This document shows, one piece after another, positions 1 through 8,948 of a stretch of 64,000 nt of DNA. Within the stretch, counting starts at the first letter, position 1. Each line of letters starts with the position of its first letter. The notes beneath the pieces were generated by a model, which was not told where the DNA came from, ran no database searches, and worked only from the letters and a program-made list of their open reading frames with translations. Origin of the DNA: an uncultured Alphaproteobacteria bacterium (lineage in GTDB: Bacteria; Pseudomonadota; Alphaproteobacteria; Micavibrionales; Micavibrionaceae); the NCBI GenBank assembly GCA_946481075.1, contig CAMLMC010000001.1, forward strand, positions 62,001 to 126,000, in the 5' to 3' direction. The translations under genes and the position numbers were made by a program.

Positions 1-674
1 ATATCCGGCGCAATCAATCCGGCCTTTACGGCGTTGGGCAGTGTAATGTCGGGCTGATATCCTGCAATGTCGTAATCTCTCTTTTTGCGCCCCTTTTTTT
101 CGTCTTTCACTTCGCTTCCAAATGCCGTCATGGCATCGCGTTTCTTGCCGCCCTTGATGCCGACCGGGGTAAAGTGCCCGAACAGCATCGGGTCGGTTCG
201 GCGTTCTTTCGGCCCAATCCCTTCGGTGTAGAGTTTTGCCTCACCGCCATGGTCCTGAATGCAGTCCTGCACGGCATCGAATGTCATGCTGTTATATAAA
301 TTGCCAATCCGCTGGACCAAGCCGTCATTGCGGCCTGTGCCTTTTTTCGATGGTTCAATGGCAAGCGGATCGATCACAATGCACCATGGATTGCTATTAT
401 CGCCTGTACCTGCAAGGCCGAGCATATGGCCATCAATATTCTGGTCAATTCTGGCGAATTTTTTACCGCTCTTTACGGCCTCTTCTTGCGTTTGGATCGG
501 AAAGACCGTGAATTCCTTCACATCGTCTTTTTTCTGGGTTAGGTAGTTGACATGGTGGACGTAACCATAGGCCGGCTTTCCCGTGCGGCGTTCAATCGCG
601 CTTAACGGGCGAAATTGAATGATATCGCCTTCGTTGAGAGAACCCTCGCTGACCAAGCTTCTGAATTTGTTCAT
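1..674 (-). CDS. Unknown protein, C-terminus beyond window edge
   Basis: An uninterrupted reading frame starts at the ATG complementary to 672-674 and stays open through base 1, so at least 224 codons are present and the stop is outside the window. The protein begins MNKFRSLVSEGSLNEGDIIQ and is hydrophilic and charged, with no signal peptide or membrane segment. A lysine- and glycine-rich stretch (KGGKKRDA, DEKKGRKKRD) lies near residues 175-205. I do not recognise the family. The downstream small gene at 817 is divergent, so 675-816 should hold both promoters. The open frame over 670 bases and sensible composition make it a real gene; the function is unknown. Confidence 0.75.
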   Translation of the reverse strand, partial: MNKFRSLVSEGSLNEGDIIQFRPLSAIERRTGKPAYGYVHHVNYLTQKKDDVKEFTVFPIQTQEEAVKSGKKFARIDQNIDGHMLGLAGTGDNSNPWCIVIDPLAIEPSKKGTGRNDGLVQRIGNLYNSMTFDAVQDCIQDHGGEAKLYTEGIGPKERRTDPMLFGHFTPVGIKGGKKRDAMTAFGSEVKDEKKGRKKRDYDIAGYQPDITLPNAVKAGLIAPD

Positions 675-816
675 TTTTATTTTCACGCCGTTCTAATTGT
701 TAAGAATTTCCTAACATATATTTGACATAAAATCAATAAAATTATGGGAAGCCTCCTTGTTGCGAGCCAAAAAGCGGGCCATGATCTTTTTGAATTTACC
801 GATTGAGGATCAATCC

Positions 817-1035
817 ATGAGCCAGAGTACAGCCGTTATCAAAGCCGAGCCGAACAAATCGGGTGTCTACAAGGTGGTAGAGGCCAGCGAGAAGGGCCTC
901 GGAAAAATCAAGGCGCGCACACGGGATGAATTCAATGGTCTTTTGATGGGGGCAGAACGTCTGCAAGGACGTCCCATCCTCGTGCGCTATCCTGACGAAA
1001 CGGTAACATTGCAGCCGAAGGTTCAGTCCTTATAG
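817..1035 (+). CDS. Small hypothetical protein (72 aa)
   Basis: The ATG at 817 is preceded by a TGAGGA ribosome-binding sequence at 804-809. A longer reading from a TTG at 757 has no such support, so I chose 817. The product is basic and soluble, with a stretch KVVEASEKGLGKIKARTRDE that looks like a helix followed by a small globular core. I do not recognise a family. Its 3' end overlaps the convergent M29 aminopeptidase gene by 13 bases. A TTGACA hexamer at 722-727 could be its -35 box, but no convincing -10 follows. Confidence 0.6.
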   Translation: MSQSTAVIKAEPNKSGVYKVVEASEKGLGKIKARTRDEFNGLLMGAERLQGRPILVRYPDETVTLQPKVQSL

Positions 1036-2498
1036 GCGCCTTTATAAATCTTCCAGCGGGCAGGGCGGTCCTCCATGGGCACGGCGTCCCATCCGCGGTT
1101 GAGCACGTCGAGGGCGGGGTCCAAAAACAATCCGTCTTTCATGATTATCTCACCGTCCAGATATATATCCCCCAGCATCGTCGTGATATCCCAATGGTCG
1201 ATACTGTCATTGCCGTTGTTCATATGCACGTCTTTGCCGAGGTAGTTGGTAATCTGGTACGCCTCGCCAAGCGCGAGGTGGAATGAGCTGCTGACTTTTT
1301 CGACCAGCAATCCATTTGCCACGTGGCGTTTTAAATGCGGGTTGGTGCCGATGCCCAGTTCGCCGACATAACGGTTGTTCGGGTGGCGGTTTAAAAATTC
1401 CTCAAAATTCTCGCGGCCCTTGGCGGCGTCGAATTCGACAATCTGTCCATCCTTGAACACCATGGTCAAATCTTCGATCAGGCTGTCTTTGCTGCCCTTT
1501 GGCATGAAACGGCCTTTGGAAACGATTTTGCCGTTGATGGAATCACGGCGCGGCGCGCTGAATACTTCGGACCCAGGGATATTTTTCTTCGTCTGGCTGT
1601 TGGCAAAGGTGAAATGGCGCCCGTCGGTGTCGATCAGGCTCATCGAAATATCCGTGCCCTCTTTGTTTGTGAAGCGCACCGTGGAGGCTTTTTCCAGTTT
1701 GGTGATCAGAACCTCGTTTGCTGCCTCGATCCATTTATCCGGCTGGTCGCACATCTCGAAATAAAGGTTCAGGTAATCGTCATAGGGGATGCCGTCGATC
1801 TCGGCATCAATTTCGGTCGGGAAATAGGTCAGGGTGAACATCACCTGTCCGCTCAATCCGCGCTTGGCAATCGGTTCTATGATCTTGCTGAATTGTTTTG
1901 CACGCTCTTTGTTGTCGGGCACCGGGCTTGCTGCGGTCGCGTTAGGCATGGCGACGCATCGGTGCGTGACGGGTTCATTCATGCGTAAATACCATGCCCC
2001 GTATGATTTCATGCCCGCATCGTCGATATGGTTCAGAACAAGGCGCATGAAGGTCTCATCCGCTACGCGGATCAGGAACGGGATGCGCTCGTCTTTCAAT
2101 CGTTCAATCAAAGGCCGCGCGATATGATTGGCACCTTCGCCGATAATCACGACTGCAAAGGGATTTTCAAACCCTTGTGGAATGTTGAACAATCTCTTGC
2201 CCAGTTCTTCCTGCTTAGGGATATCGGTTTTAAGGGGCGTATAGTCTTTCCAGCTTTTTGGTTTATGCTGGTCCATGCCTTCGCGGAAACCGTGGTTGTT
2301 TAAAAGCCCCGCATGCCGGGCTGTTACCATCCGCACGGCCTGCTGCACGGCCTCGATCAAATCACCCGTGTTTGTGTAATTGTGCTCCAATCCGGCAATC
2401 GCGTTTTTGATGTCACCTTCGAACAATGTGCGTTCCGGCGCCTTTTTCAGGTCGTGCAAAAGATCGGAAAAACAGGGGCTGATATCGGCGTTGCGCAT
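1023..2498 (-). CDS. M29-family metallo-aminopeptidase
   Basis: The C-terminal half carries the hallmarks of the thermophilic aminopeptidase family M29 (AmpS/AmpT): NIPGSEVFSAP with a metal-binding Glu, GELGIGTNP with a second Glu, FHLALGEAY with a His, and a final HWD pair. In known members these five residues bind two metal ions in the active site and the enzyme releases N-terminal amino acids in the cytoplasm. The protein is about 80 residues longer than typical members (about 410 aa), the extra length lying at the N-terminus before the region resembling family sequence. I start at the ATG at 2498; an upstream in-frame TTG at 2510 is possible. No signal peptide is seen. It stands alone, with its 3' end overlapping the small convergent gene. 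Confidence 0.85.
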   Translation of the reverse strand: MRNADISPCFSDLLHDLKKAPERTLFEGDIKNAIAGLEHNYTNTGDLIEAVQQAVRMVTARHAGLLNNHGFREGMDQHKPKSWKDYTPLKTDIPKQEELGKRLFNIPQGFENPFAVVIIGEGANHIARPLIERLKDERIPFLIRVADETFMRLVLNHIDDAGMKSYGAWYLRMNEPVTHRCVAMPNATAASPVPDNKERAKQFSKIIEPIAKRGLSGQVMFTLTYFPTEIDAEIDGIPYDDYLNLYFEMCDQPDKWIEAANEVLITKLEKASTVRFTNKEGTDISMSLIDTDGRHFTFANSQTKKNIPGSEVFSAPRRDSINGKIVSKGRFMPKGSKDSLIEDLTMVFKDGQIVEFDAAKGRENFEEFLNRHPNNRYVGELGIGTNPHLKRHVANGLLVEKVSSSFHLALGEAYQITNYLGKDVHMNNGNDSIDHWDITTMLGDIYLDGEIIMKDGLFLDPALDVLNRGWDAVPMEDRPARWKIYKGAYKD

Positions 2499-2660
2499 GG
2501 AGTGTATCAAGGGGTGGGCTAGGGGGTGGCAGGTTTGCCACTATAGCACAAAATCGCCCCTTAAAATCCATAACAATTTATTTGACGGGCGGGCGGAATC
2601 TCGCCTATTTATCCGCAATATTGGGCCAGCGGCGGCCCGCCAATGACCGGGTGTGAATCT

Positions 2661-3251
2661 ATGTACCTTATCGATATGTTTTACTTTGTGGCCCAGAAAC
2701 TGCCTGCGGCCTATGCGCCGGTAATGCCGGCCACGCTTGATAAACCTTTGGATCTGCGTTTTGTGTTGGAGGTTCAGGGTGCCTTTCTCGGTATGGCGCT
2801 GGACGGGGCGCAAGAAGTCCCTACGGAAGTCGCGGCGGCCGTCCGCGATATTCATCACCGTGCGATCACGGAATTCGATTCCACTTATGCCCGCGGCATC
2901 GTCGGTGGGTTCAATCGTATTTCCCGTCATATCGATATGGGAATGTATGACGCCGCCTATATCATGGGAACACAATCGCGCCTGACGCACAGGCTGGCGG
3001 ATGACCTGTGCAAGGGCGCGTTTTTGGCGGAACACCGGATCCGCTCGGTGCAGGCGGCCTTTCAATCAATGGGCATGGAATTTTCCGGTGAACACAAAGA
3101 CCGTGTTGTCGATGCACTCTATGACCGGTTCGATACGGATATTCGTATCGGCCGCAACGATCTGTCGGGGGAAATTGAAAAAATCGGGGAAATTACCGAA
3201 CGTCTCGATCATTGCATCAAACACCCGCAGAATGATTTGCGGATGATTTAA
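2661..3251 (+). CDS. Hypothetical helical protein (196 aa)
   Basis: The frame is open from 2643; I prefer the ATG at 2661 because the protein then begins MYLIDMFYFVAQKLPAAY, but neither start has a clear ribosome-binding site. The product is predicted by eye to be largely helical, with heptad-like spacing in its last third (NDLSGEIEKIGEITERLDHC). There is no export signal or known motif. It reads divergently from the aminopeptidase (2498) and converges with a small membrane-anchored protein (3266). I do not recognise a family. Confidence 0.6.
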   Translation: MYLIDMFYFVAQKLPAAYAPVMPATLDKPLDLRFVLEVQGAFLGMALDGAQEVPTEVAAAVRDIHHRAITEFDSTYARGIVGGFNRISRHIDMGMYDAAYIMGTQSRLTHRLADDLCKGAFLAEHRIRSVQAAFQSMGMEFSGEHKDRVVDALYDRFDTDIRIGRNDLSGEIEKIGEITERLDHCIKHPQNDLRMI

Positions 3252-3265
3252 TCCGGTTCTTCGGC

Positions 3266-3592
3266 CTAATAGATGTCTGGTTCCGGCATGGGTTTTTCCA
3301 CGGCGTTCGCGCTGAAATAACCGATCATCCCGCCCAGCGCGGTGGTCAGTCGTTTGGTTGTGGGGTGGATATTTTGCTCATAATAATCGTTAAGGCCCTG
3401 TTCGATTTTATGGTCGGGTAGATTTTCCGGCAGGGTATCGCGCGTGCTTTCTATCAAATCCATCGACACGGCCATCCATTCATCGCGCATGCATTTGCTC
3501 ATGGTGGGGCCGAGGACAACCGCTCCTGCAAGACTATAGGCTAGTTGGCCCAGTAAAACGCGGCGGTTCATCGTTGGTTTGGTATCGGACAT
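3266..3592 (-). CDS. Small hypothetical protein with Tat-like or anchor N-terminus
   Basis: The 108-residue product starts MSDTKPTMNRRVLLGQLAYS, a polar head with two arginines followed by a hydrophobic run (about residues 12-30). This resembles a twin-arginine signal or an N-terminal membrane anchor, but the motif is not canonical (no F/L-K after RR). The rest is hydrophilic, with a second moderately hydrophobic stretch (LTTALGGMIGYFSA) near residues 82-95. It converges on the preceding gene and diverges from uvrB. The function is unknown. Confidence 0.6.
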   Translation of the reverse strand: MSDTKPTMNRRVLLGQLAYSLAGAVVLGPTMSKCMRDEWMAVSMDLIESTRDTLPENLPDHKIEQGLNDYYEQNIHPTTKRLTTALGGMIGYFSANAVEKPMPEPDIY

Positions 3593-3686
3593 AGAAAACT
3601 CCTGTGGACTGGCAAAACCCTATCCGCCGCTTTGCCATATGTCAACGGGTGTTGCCAATTTGTTCACGTCACACTATATATAACGG

Positions 3687-5831
3687 ATGCGCGGAATGGT
3701 CGAAATCAATGCCGCGGCAGCCACCCCCATGGAAAGCTCGCCGCCCTTTAAAATCCACTCGGACTTCAAACCCTCGGGCGATCAGCCCGCGGCAATCAAA
3801 AAGCTGGTCGAAGGGCTGGAGGCAGGCTTGACGGATCAGGTGCTGCTCGGCGTGACGGGCTCAGGCAAGACCTTCACGATGGCGCATGTCATTCAGGAAA
3901 CACAGCGCCCCGCGCTGATCCTCGCGCCCAACAAAACCCTCGCGGCGCAGCTCTATGGCGAGATGAAAGCCTTCTTCCCCGATAACGCGGTGGAATATTT
4001 CGTGTCCTACTACGATTATTACCAGCCGGAGGCCTATGTCCCGCGCACCGATACCTATATCGAAAAGGACAGCTCCATCAACGAACAGATCGACCGGATG
4101 CGCCACGCCGCCACCCGCGCGATTTTCGAGCGTAAGGATTTGATCGTCGTCGCCTCCGTCTCCTGTATCTACGGTATCGGGTCGAAGGAAGATTATCAGG
4201 CGATGACAGTCGATATCCGCCGCGGCGACCGCATGGACCGGCAGGAACTGATCGGCAAGCTAATCACGCTGCAATACAAACGCAATGATTTAAGCTTCGA
4301 GCGCGGCAGTTTCCGCGTGCGCGGCGATACGGTGGAATTGTTCCCAAGCCACATGGAGGACAGCGCATGGCGCTTCTCCCTGTTCGGGGATGAGGTGGAA
4401 GAGATTGTCGAATTCGACGCGCTGACGGGTGAGAAACAGGGAAAGCTGGACGGCGTGCGCATATATGCGAACAGCCACTATATCACGCCAGGACCTACGA
4501 TGGCGCAGGCGATCAAGCAAATCCAGCACGATATGAAACAACAAGTGGCTTACTTCGAACGCGAGGGAAAATTGCTGGAGGCCCAGCGCCTGCAACAACG
4601 CACGCAGTTCGATATCGAAATGCTGATGGCGACCGGCGTGTGCCCCGGCATTGAAAATTATTCACGTTATCTCACGGGCCGTGCGCCGGGAGAGGCGCCG
4701 CCGACGTTGGTTGAATATCTCCCGAAAGACGCGATCATTATCCTCGATGAATCCCACGTCATGGTGCCGCAACTGGGCGCGATGTATAACGGCGACCGCG
4801 CGAGGAAGACCACATTGGTCGAATATGGTTTCCGTGTGCCGGCCGCGCTTGACAACCGCCCGCTGAAGTTCGAGGAATTCAATGCGCTGCGCGGGCAGAT
4901 CATCTATGTCTCCGCGACGCCCGGGCCGTATGAGCTGGAACAAACAGGCGGTGATTTCGCCGAGCAGGTGGTGCGCCCCACGGGCCTCATCGATCCGCCC
5001 GTCGAAATCCGCCCGACGGAACATCAGGTCGATGATTTGATGTCCGAATGCAAGATCGTCGCGGAAAAGGGCGGGCGCGTCCTTGTTACCACGCTGACGA
5101 AAAAGATGGCAGAGGCGCTCACGGAATATCTCGATGAAAACGGTGTGCGCGTTCGCTATATGCACTCCGACATCGACACGCTGGAACGCATCGAAATCAT
5201 GCGTGATCTGCGCATGGGCGAATTCGATGTGCTGGTCGGCATCAACTTGTTGCGTGAGGGGCTTGATATCCCCGAATGTATGCTGGTGGCCATCCTCGAT
5301 GCGGATAAGGAAGGGTTCCTGCGCTCCCGCACCTCGCTGATCCAGACCATCGGCCGCGCTGCGCGGAACCTCGATGGCCGCGTGATTTTATATGCGGATT
5401 CCGTGACGAAATCGATGCAGGCCGCGATTGACGAAACCGACCGCCGCCGTGAAAAGCAAAAGGCGTATAACATTGCCAACGGCATCACACCGGCGAGCGT
5501 GAAAAAGAATATCAGTGATGTTTTGCATTCCGTGTTCGAACGCGCCGACCATGTGGAGGTGGAGCGCGCGATCATGGGCCTTGCGGAGGAGGAGCAGGAG
5601 GCACTTGCCAATCCCGCCGCGTTCCAACGGCATATCAAAAAACTGGAAAGCGATATGCGCAAGGCCGCCGCCGATCTGGAGTTTGAAGAGGCGGGGCGGA
5701 TCCGCGATCAAATCCGGCGGCTGGAGGCGATGGATCTGGGCCTGACAGGCGCGATGACCAACCCGCGCCTCGCAAATGGCTGGAGCGTCAATTCAAACGC
5801 GCCGAAAAAGAGTGGCAGGAAGAAACGGTAG
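3687..5831 (+). CDS. uvrB: Excinuclease ABC subunit B
   Basis: UvrB is the helicase-like damage-verification subunit of nucleotide excision repair. It receives DNA from UvrA and recruits UvrC, which is also in this window (26384). The Walker A motif GVTGSGKT lies near residue 55, the beta-hairpin region [20 protein letters not shown] is intact, motif II reads DESH, and the C-terminal motifs [10 protein letters not shown] and QTIGRAARN are present. The last 60 residues hold the UvrC-binding UVR domain ([13 protein letters not shown]). Family members usually begin close to the equivalent of [14 protein letters not shown], so a start at 3729 is also plausible; 3687 gives a 714-residue protein. 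No SOS box was evident in the 94-base upstream gap. Confidence 0.97.
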   Translation: MRGMVEINAAAATPMESSPPFKIHSDFKPSGDQPAAIKKLVEGLEAGLTDQVLLGVTGSGKTFTMAHVIQETQRPALILAPNKTLAAQLYGEMKAFFPDNAVEYFVSYYDYYQPEAYVPRTDTYIEKDSSINEQIDRMRHAATRAIFERKDLIVVASVSCIYGIGSKEDYQAMTVDIRRGDRMDRQELIGKLITLQYKRNDLSFERGSFRVRGDTVELFPSHMEDSAWRFSLFGDEVEEIVEFDALTGEKQGKLDGVRIYANSHYITPGPTMAQAIKQIQHDMKQQVAYFEREGKLLEAQRLQQRTQFDIEMLMATGVCPGIENYSRYLTGRAPGEAPPTLVEYLPKDAIIILDESHVMVPQLGAMYNGDRARKTTLVEYGFRVPAALDNRPLKFEEFNALRGQIIYVSATPGPYELEQTGGDFAEQVVRPTGLIDPPVEIRPTEHQVDDLMSECKIVAEKGGRVLVTTLTKKMAEALTEYLDENGVRVRYMHSDIDTLERIEIMRDLRMGEFDVLVGINLLREGLDIPECMLVAILDADKEGFLRSRTSLIQTIGRAARNLDGRVILYADSVTKSMQAAIDETDRRREKQKAYNIANGITPASVKKNISDVLHSVFERADHVEVERAIMGLAEEEQEALANPAAFQRHIKKLESDMRKAAADLEFEEAGRIRDQIRRLEAMDLGLTGAMTNPRLANGWSVNSNAPKKSGRKKR

Positions 5832-6311
5832 TTACCCTCCTCTAATTCTTGATTGGGGGATGTTATCAGAAATAAGCATAAAATGTAATAGGCAATGAAA
5901 GAAATAAGAAAAATTTGAAAGAGTTATAAATATCCATGCGCATAGAACGATTTTTATATAACTGGAAGCAGGATAATAGTTTATATCTATAGAGGAAAGT
6001 ATCAGAGAATAAAGACTGCTAAACAAGCTTATAATTGTAGTCCGAAGTACAAAGCATTTGATCGATTTAAATGTTTCAGTGTTTTGGATCCTATCCAGAA
6101 AAGGGTTGTTGCTAACAACTATAAAACAATAGATCGTAAAAAGGAAACCTGTGAGGATGGCTGCTATATTAAAAACGCCATTGTAAATGACGTTCATGCC
6201 TATTTTATTGGCTATTAAAAACTCAATAATATTCTCGAATAGTAGGTAGAATACCAACGTTGATAACGCTGGTATTAAATATGGCAAACAATCTATTTTA
6301 AAAAACTTCAT
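5832..6311 (-). CDS. Four-helix inner-membrane protein, second gene of AT-rich module
   Basis: The 159-residue product has four clear hydrophobic segments (about residues 9-28, 45-66, 88-108 and 119-144), short loops and no enzyme motif. Its ATG overlaps the stop of the upstream gene in an ATGA arrangement (6308-6311), so the two are probably translated together. Base composition is much more AT-rich than the neighbouring uvrB, and codons such as ATA and TTA are frequent, which suggests horizontal acquisition. Its stop codon abuts the uvrB stop. Membrane proteins of this size paired with a soluble partner are common as effectors in anti-phage systems, but that role here is inference only. Confidence 0.75.
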   Translation of the reverse strand: MKFFKIDCLPYLIPALSTLVFYLLFENIIEFLIANKIGMNVIYNGVFNIAAILTGFLFTIYCFIVVSNNPFLDRIQNTETFKSIKCFVLRTTIISLFSSLYSLILSSIDINYYPASSYIKIVLCAWIFITLSNFSYFFHCLLHFMLISDNIPQSRIRGG

Positions 6312-7171
6312 GTGCCTGTGCCATATATTTGTTGCAGTGTTGGTTTAAAGCTATTAAAGGCTCGCATAATAAATCTTCTTCTTTCATCATAATGCGCGTC
6401 TAAATCATTATCATTTAAATCCAGCGTTTCCTTTGTTTTCATTTGCTCGCCCAGTAAATCAATTATCTCTTCTTCTCCTTCAGCCTTAATCTGCATTTTT
6501 TGAATGTCCGCACCCTCGGCTTTATTGCGCATCATTGATCTTACAACATCCATCAAACTTCTGGGGTTTAGGCTGCCGTCATATCTTCCCCAGCCAACAG
6601 TGATCTCAACAACAGGGCCGCCGAATGCATCTTTCATTGCGTTAATATTTCCAGCGACGGTACGAGATGTTGCATTTTCTACAGATCTTAGATTTTCCGG
6701 ATGAGCAACTTTTATTGTGAACGACTTAGGGGTGCAGAGTTTAAAACGTTCAAATGCTGTTTCCGACATTGCCGGTAAAAATCCAAAACCATTATGGGAG
6801 GCAGCTTCACGAATGTATTCGTTTATACGTGTGCAAGATAGACCATTTCTGTTAAATTCCAGTGCAAAAATATCCAGTTGAGGGTCGTATCTAAAAGCAG
6901 CCCTATGTGCAATAGGATCGCGGCTAGGCTCTAACGGTCGTCCGTCTCTTGCTTTGGGTGGGATGTTCACAACTTGGCGTCTAGTGAATTCACCTTCGTA
7001 TACACCTGATCTGCGTGTAAGCCTCTCTAAGCGTATATAAACATCCTCGCGTATCTCTATCCATTCGTTGTGTTTGTTTGCAAATATCCACTCTAGAGTG
7101 GTTGAGAATAGCTCGTCGGCATCATTCATTCTTGATATCTGGTAAAATCTTACACTTACGGTTTTATCCAT
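6308..7171 (-). CDS. Unknown cytoplasmic protein, first gene of AT-rich module
   Basis: I start at the ATG at 7171 because an AAAGGA ribosome-binding sequence lies about 9 bases upstream; an upstream in-frame ATG at 7198 has none. The 287-residue product opens with a beta-strand-like KTVSVRFYQI and has a central segment AFRYDPQLDIFALEFNRNG. It is soluble and ends in a charged tail. The layout faintly recalls DUF6731-type proteins, but I could not verify this and do not assign a family. It is AT-rich and overlaps the four-helix membrane protein by 4 bases, so the two form an operon. A possible promoter is at 7213-7241. The pair sits between uvrB and a repeat-flanked gene. Confidence 0.7.
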   Translation of the reverse strand: MDKTVSVRFYQISRMNDADELFSTTLEWIFANKHNEWIEIREDVYIRLERLTRRSGVYEGEFTRRQVVNIPPKARDGRPLEPSRDPIAHRAAFRYDPQLDIFALEFNRNGLSCTRINEYIREAASHNGFGFLPAMSETAFERFKLCTPKSFTIKVAHPENLRSVENATSRTVAGNINAMKDAFGGPVVEITVGWGRYDGSLNPRSLMDVVRSMMRNKAEGADIQKMQIKAEGEEEIIDLLGEQMKTKETLDLNDNDLDAHYDERRRFIMRAFNSFKPTLQQIYGTGT

Positions 7172-7212
7172 TAAAAAAGTCCTTTTACTAATATTCATAA
7201 TTTGAAAAAGTG

Positions 7213-7241
7213 AGCGTAATTTAGTTTATTATTATCGTCAA
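7213..7241 (-). promoter_or_regulatory. Possible sigma70-type promoter of the two-gene module
   Basis: On the minus strand TTGACG (7236-7241) is followed after 17 bases by TACGCT (7213-7218), 42 bases before the start codon at 7171. The -10 match is mediocre, so this is only a candidate. Confidence 0.35.
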
Positions 7242-7319
7242 ATAAGTATTTTTGCACAGATATACATTGATATTCAGTTTGATAAATATGGTCTTTCTCT
7301 TGTTGTCGTGTAGTTATTT

Positions 7320-7401
7320 CTCGCAATTTCCCCCCACATTTCCTACACTCATACCAACATTAATACCCGCTGATGCGCCCCCCCGCGCTCCGCGGGTTTT
7401 T
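7320..7401 (+). repeat. 82 bp direct repeat, copy 1, with terminator-like double hairpin
   Basis: This segment aligns without gaps to 8048-8129, exactly 728 bases away. The longest shared blocks are CTCATACCAACA and ATACCCGCTGATGCGCCCC. Its 3' half (7365-7401) folds as an outer stem ACCCGC/GCGGGT and an inner stem GCGC/GCGC followed by five T, the shape of an intrinsic terminator on the plus strand. Because it lies upstream of the gene at 7467, it could act as an attenuator, be the end of a small RNA, or be the boundary of a duplicated or mobile segment. Confidence 0.7.
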
Positions 7402-7466
7402 CTTGACATAATTTCGTGAAATTGCTTTGTTTGGCTGCGTTCAATCAGGATAGGGGATGTCGCGCC

Positions 7467-8045
7467 ATGACGATGAGCAAGCTTTTCAGGGATGCCGTGC
7501 AAAAGGGTGTCGAGGTGATCAGAACGATGCGCACCGGCAACAAACACGGTATAGGCGCACAGGAAACGAAGCAGGCTATTACGCTCTCGCTACTGGTCGA
7601 TGAAACCAAGGATGCGTTCAAGGCGTGCGATCCTTTCTCCCAGGAAATTTTTGGCCGCACGATCCATGCCAATTTTCTTTCGCATATGAACGCGGCCCAT
7701 ACGGGCGTCACATCGTGGATGCAGGTTGCGGGCATGATCGATGCGGCCTGCCAGACGGTGGATGACACCGCCGCGTTTGGAAAGCCACTCGCGCCGCCGC
7801 TCAAAAACCTTCGCGACAAAGCCTCGCTTTTGTCGGAAGTTATCCATGATATGCCGCCGCATATGATCGAATTTTTCGATGAACATGTGACCGAACCGCG
7901 GGATGCGGTTTTGTTGTCGCTGGTGCCGAGCCTTCCACGGCAGGAATTGATTTTCAAACTGGCGGCCCATAAGGCAAATGTCCAGCATATCGTGGAGCCG
8001 CGGCTTGCGGGGTGGGATGTGTTCAAGGACGGCCCGAAAAACTAA
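7467..8045 (+). CDS. Hypothetical protein between two hairpin repeats (192 aa)
   Basis: The ATG at 7467 follows an AGGGGAT ribosome-binding sequence at 7451-7457; another ATG at 7473 is also possible. The protein is soluble and largely helical by eye, with no catalytic motif or membrane segment that I recognise. Its stop is almost at the border of the second copy of the 82 bp repeat (8048-8130), which supplies its terminator, while the first copy lies 65 bases upstream of its start. This cassette-like arrangement is the main clue to its history. The function is unknown. Confidence 0.65.
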   Translation: MTMSKLFRDAVQKGVEVIRTMRTGNKHGIGAQETKQAITLSLLVDETKDAFKACDPFSQEIFGRTIHANFLSHMNAAHTGVTSWMQVAGMIDAACQTVDDTAAFGKPLAPPLKNLRDKASLLSEVIHDMPPHMIEFFDEHVTEPRDAVLLSLVPSLPRQELIFKLAAHKANVQHIVEPRLAGWDVFKDGPKN

Positions 8046-8047
8046 TC

Positions 8048-8130
8048 CTCGCAACTTAATCCTACATTTTCTATACTCATACCAACAATGATACCCGCTG
8101 ATGCGCCCCAAGCGCTTCTGCGGGTTTTTT
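8048..8130 (+). repeat. 82 bp direct repeat, copy 2, with terminator
   Basis: This is the second copy of the repeat at 7320. The outer stem ACCCGC (8093-8098) pairs with GCGGGT (8120-8125) and is followed by six T; the inner GCGC/GCGC stem is kept although the loop sequence differs (CCCAA here, six C in copy 1). Conservation of pairing with loop changes suggests a functional RNA structure. Its position just after the stop at 8045 makes it the likely terminator of that gene. Confidence 0.7.
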
Positions 8131-8251
8131 GTCCTCTCACGCTGAGCGCTATCGCGAATTTCATTCTCGATAAGCGATGAGATGCAACTGGCTCTCACAT
8201 CTTCAGAATTTTATCTGTGATGATATCAAGAGTAGGGGGCAGGGCCTTTAA

Positions 8252-8401
8252 TCAATCCCGCGGCGGACACAAAACGCGCACCACGCGCCAAACCTGCATA
8301 TTGTCCGGGCGTCCGCGCCTTGCGGCCGTTGGAAAGGGAATGATTTGCGCGCTTTGGCGGCGCTGCTGGCGTTCTTCGAAAATCTCTCTGCGGGTTTTCA
8401 T
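8252..8401 (-). CDS. Small basic protein (49 aa)
   Basis: The ATG complementary to 8399-8401 is preceded on the minus strand by GAGGAGG, a near-perfect Shine-Dalgarno sequence, with about 8 bases of spacing. The product begins MKTRREIFEERQQRRQSAQI, continues with an arginine-rich stretch and a VWRVVRVL strand, and ends at a TGA at 8252-8254. The strong ribosome-binding site and coherent composition argue for a real small gene, since nothing else explains this stretch. I do not recognise the product; its charge would allow nucleic-acid or ribosome binding, but this is only a guess. Confidence 0.5.
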   Translation of the reverse strand: MKTRREIFEERQQRRQSAQIIPFPTAARRGRPDNMQVWRVVRVLCPPRD

Positions 8402-8552
8402 GGTGTTGTCCTCCTCGCGCATTTTCGCCTTTTCAAACGGTTGGCGCGGCGCGGGGTTCCATGCCGCTTGAAATACCGCTTTTTAGGAACCCTTTGCGTG
8501 GGCGTCTGTTGGCAAAACGGGGGCGAGAGAAACGATGGAGGACATAATAAAA

Positions 8553-8948
8553 ATGACAGCCCTTATCAAACACCCGCTTTTGGCCGCTATGATGTTCGTC
8601 ACGGCCTATTTTACGACAATCACGGTGAAGGCGAACGCGCAGGATACCGTCGTTACGGGCGATGCGGTGCAGGTTCGCGAAGGTGCGGGCTCTCTCATTA
8701 CAGGCACGATCACCGACGTTAATGACCGTTATTTCGATATGGATTCCAACGGCAAAACGATGCGTGTGATGTTGTATGACGTGGGATTGAAGGCCGATGC
8801 CGATGATGTTTTTACCGCGGGTATGAATGTCACGGTGCGCGGTGAATTCAGCGGAGAGGAATTCGGCCGCACGATTGTCCGCGCGGACAATGTCGTGGCC
8901 TCTACCGGGCCGACGACGACATTGATGGAAGGCGGGTTGAGGCGTTAA
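8553..8948 (+). CDS. Exported small beta-rich (OB-fold-like) protein
   Basis: A GGAGG at 8537-8541 places the start at the ATG at 8553 rather than at 8535. The first 28 residues form a signal peptide ending near VKANAQ, so the product is periplasmic. The mature part (about 100 aa) is rich in short alternating strands, including GDAVQVREGAGSLITGTITD and MNVTVRGEFSGEEFGRTIVR. This fits the small bacterial OB-fold (YgiW/BOF-like) proteins in size and pattern, but I cannot confirm family membership. It converges with the zincin gene, overlapping it by 4 bases. Confidence 0.65.
   Translation: MTALIKHPLLAAMMFVTAYFTTITVKANAQDTVVTGDAVQVREGAGSLITGTITDVNDRYFDMDSNGKTMRVMLYDVGLKADADDVFTAGMNVTVRGEFSGEEFGRTIVRADNVVASTGPTTTLMEGGLRR

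Noticed and set aside
2541..3065. Minus-strand open frame opposite the hypothetical gene at 2661
   Set aside because: Arg/His-rich composition typical of a shadow frame and no start signal; the plus-strand reading has better amino-acid composition.
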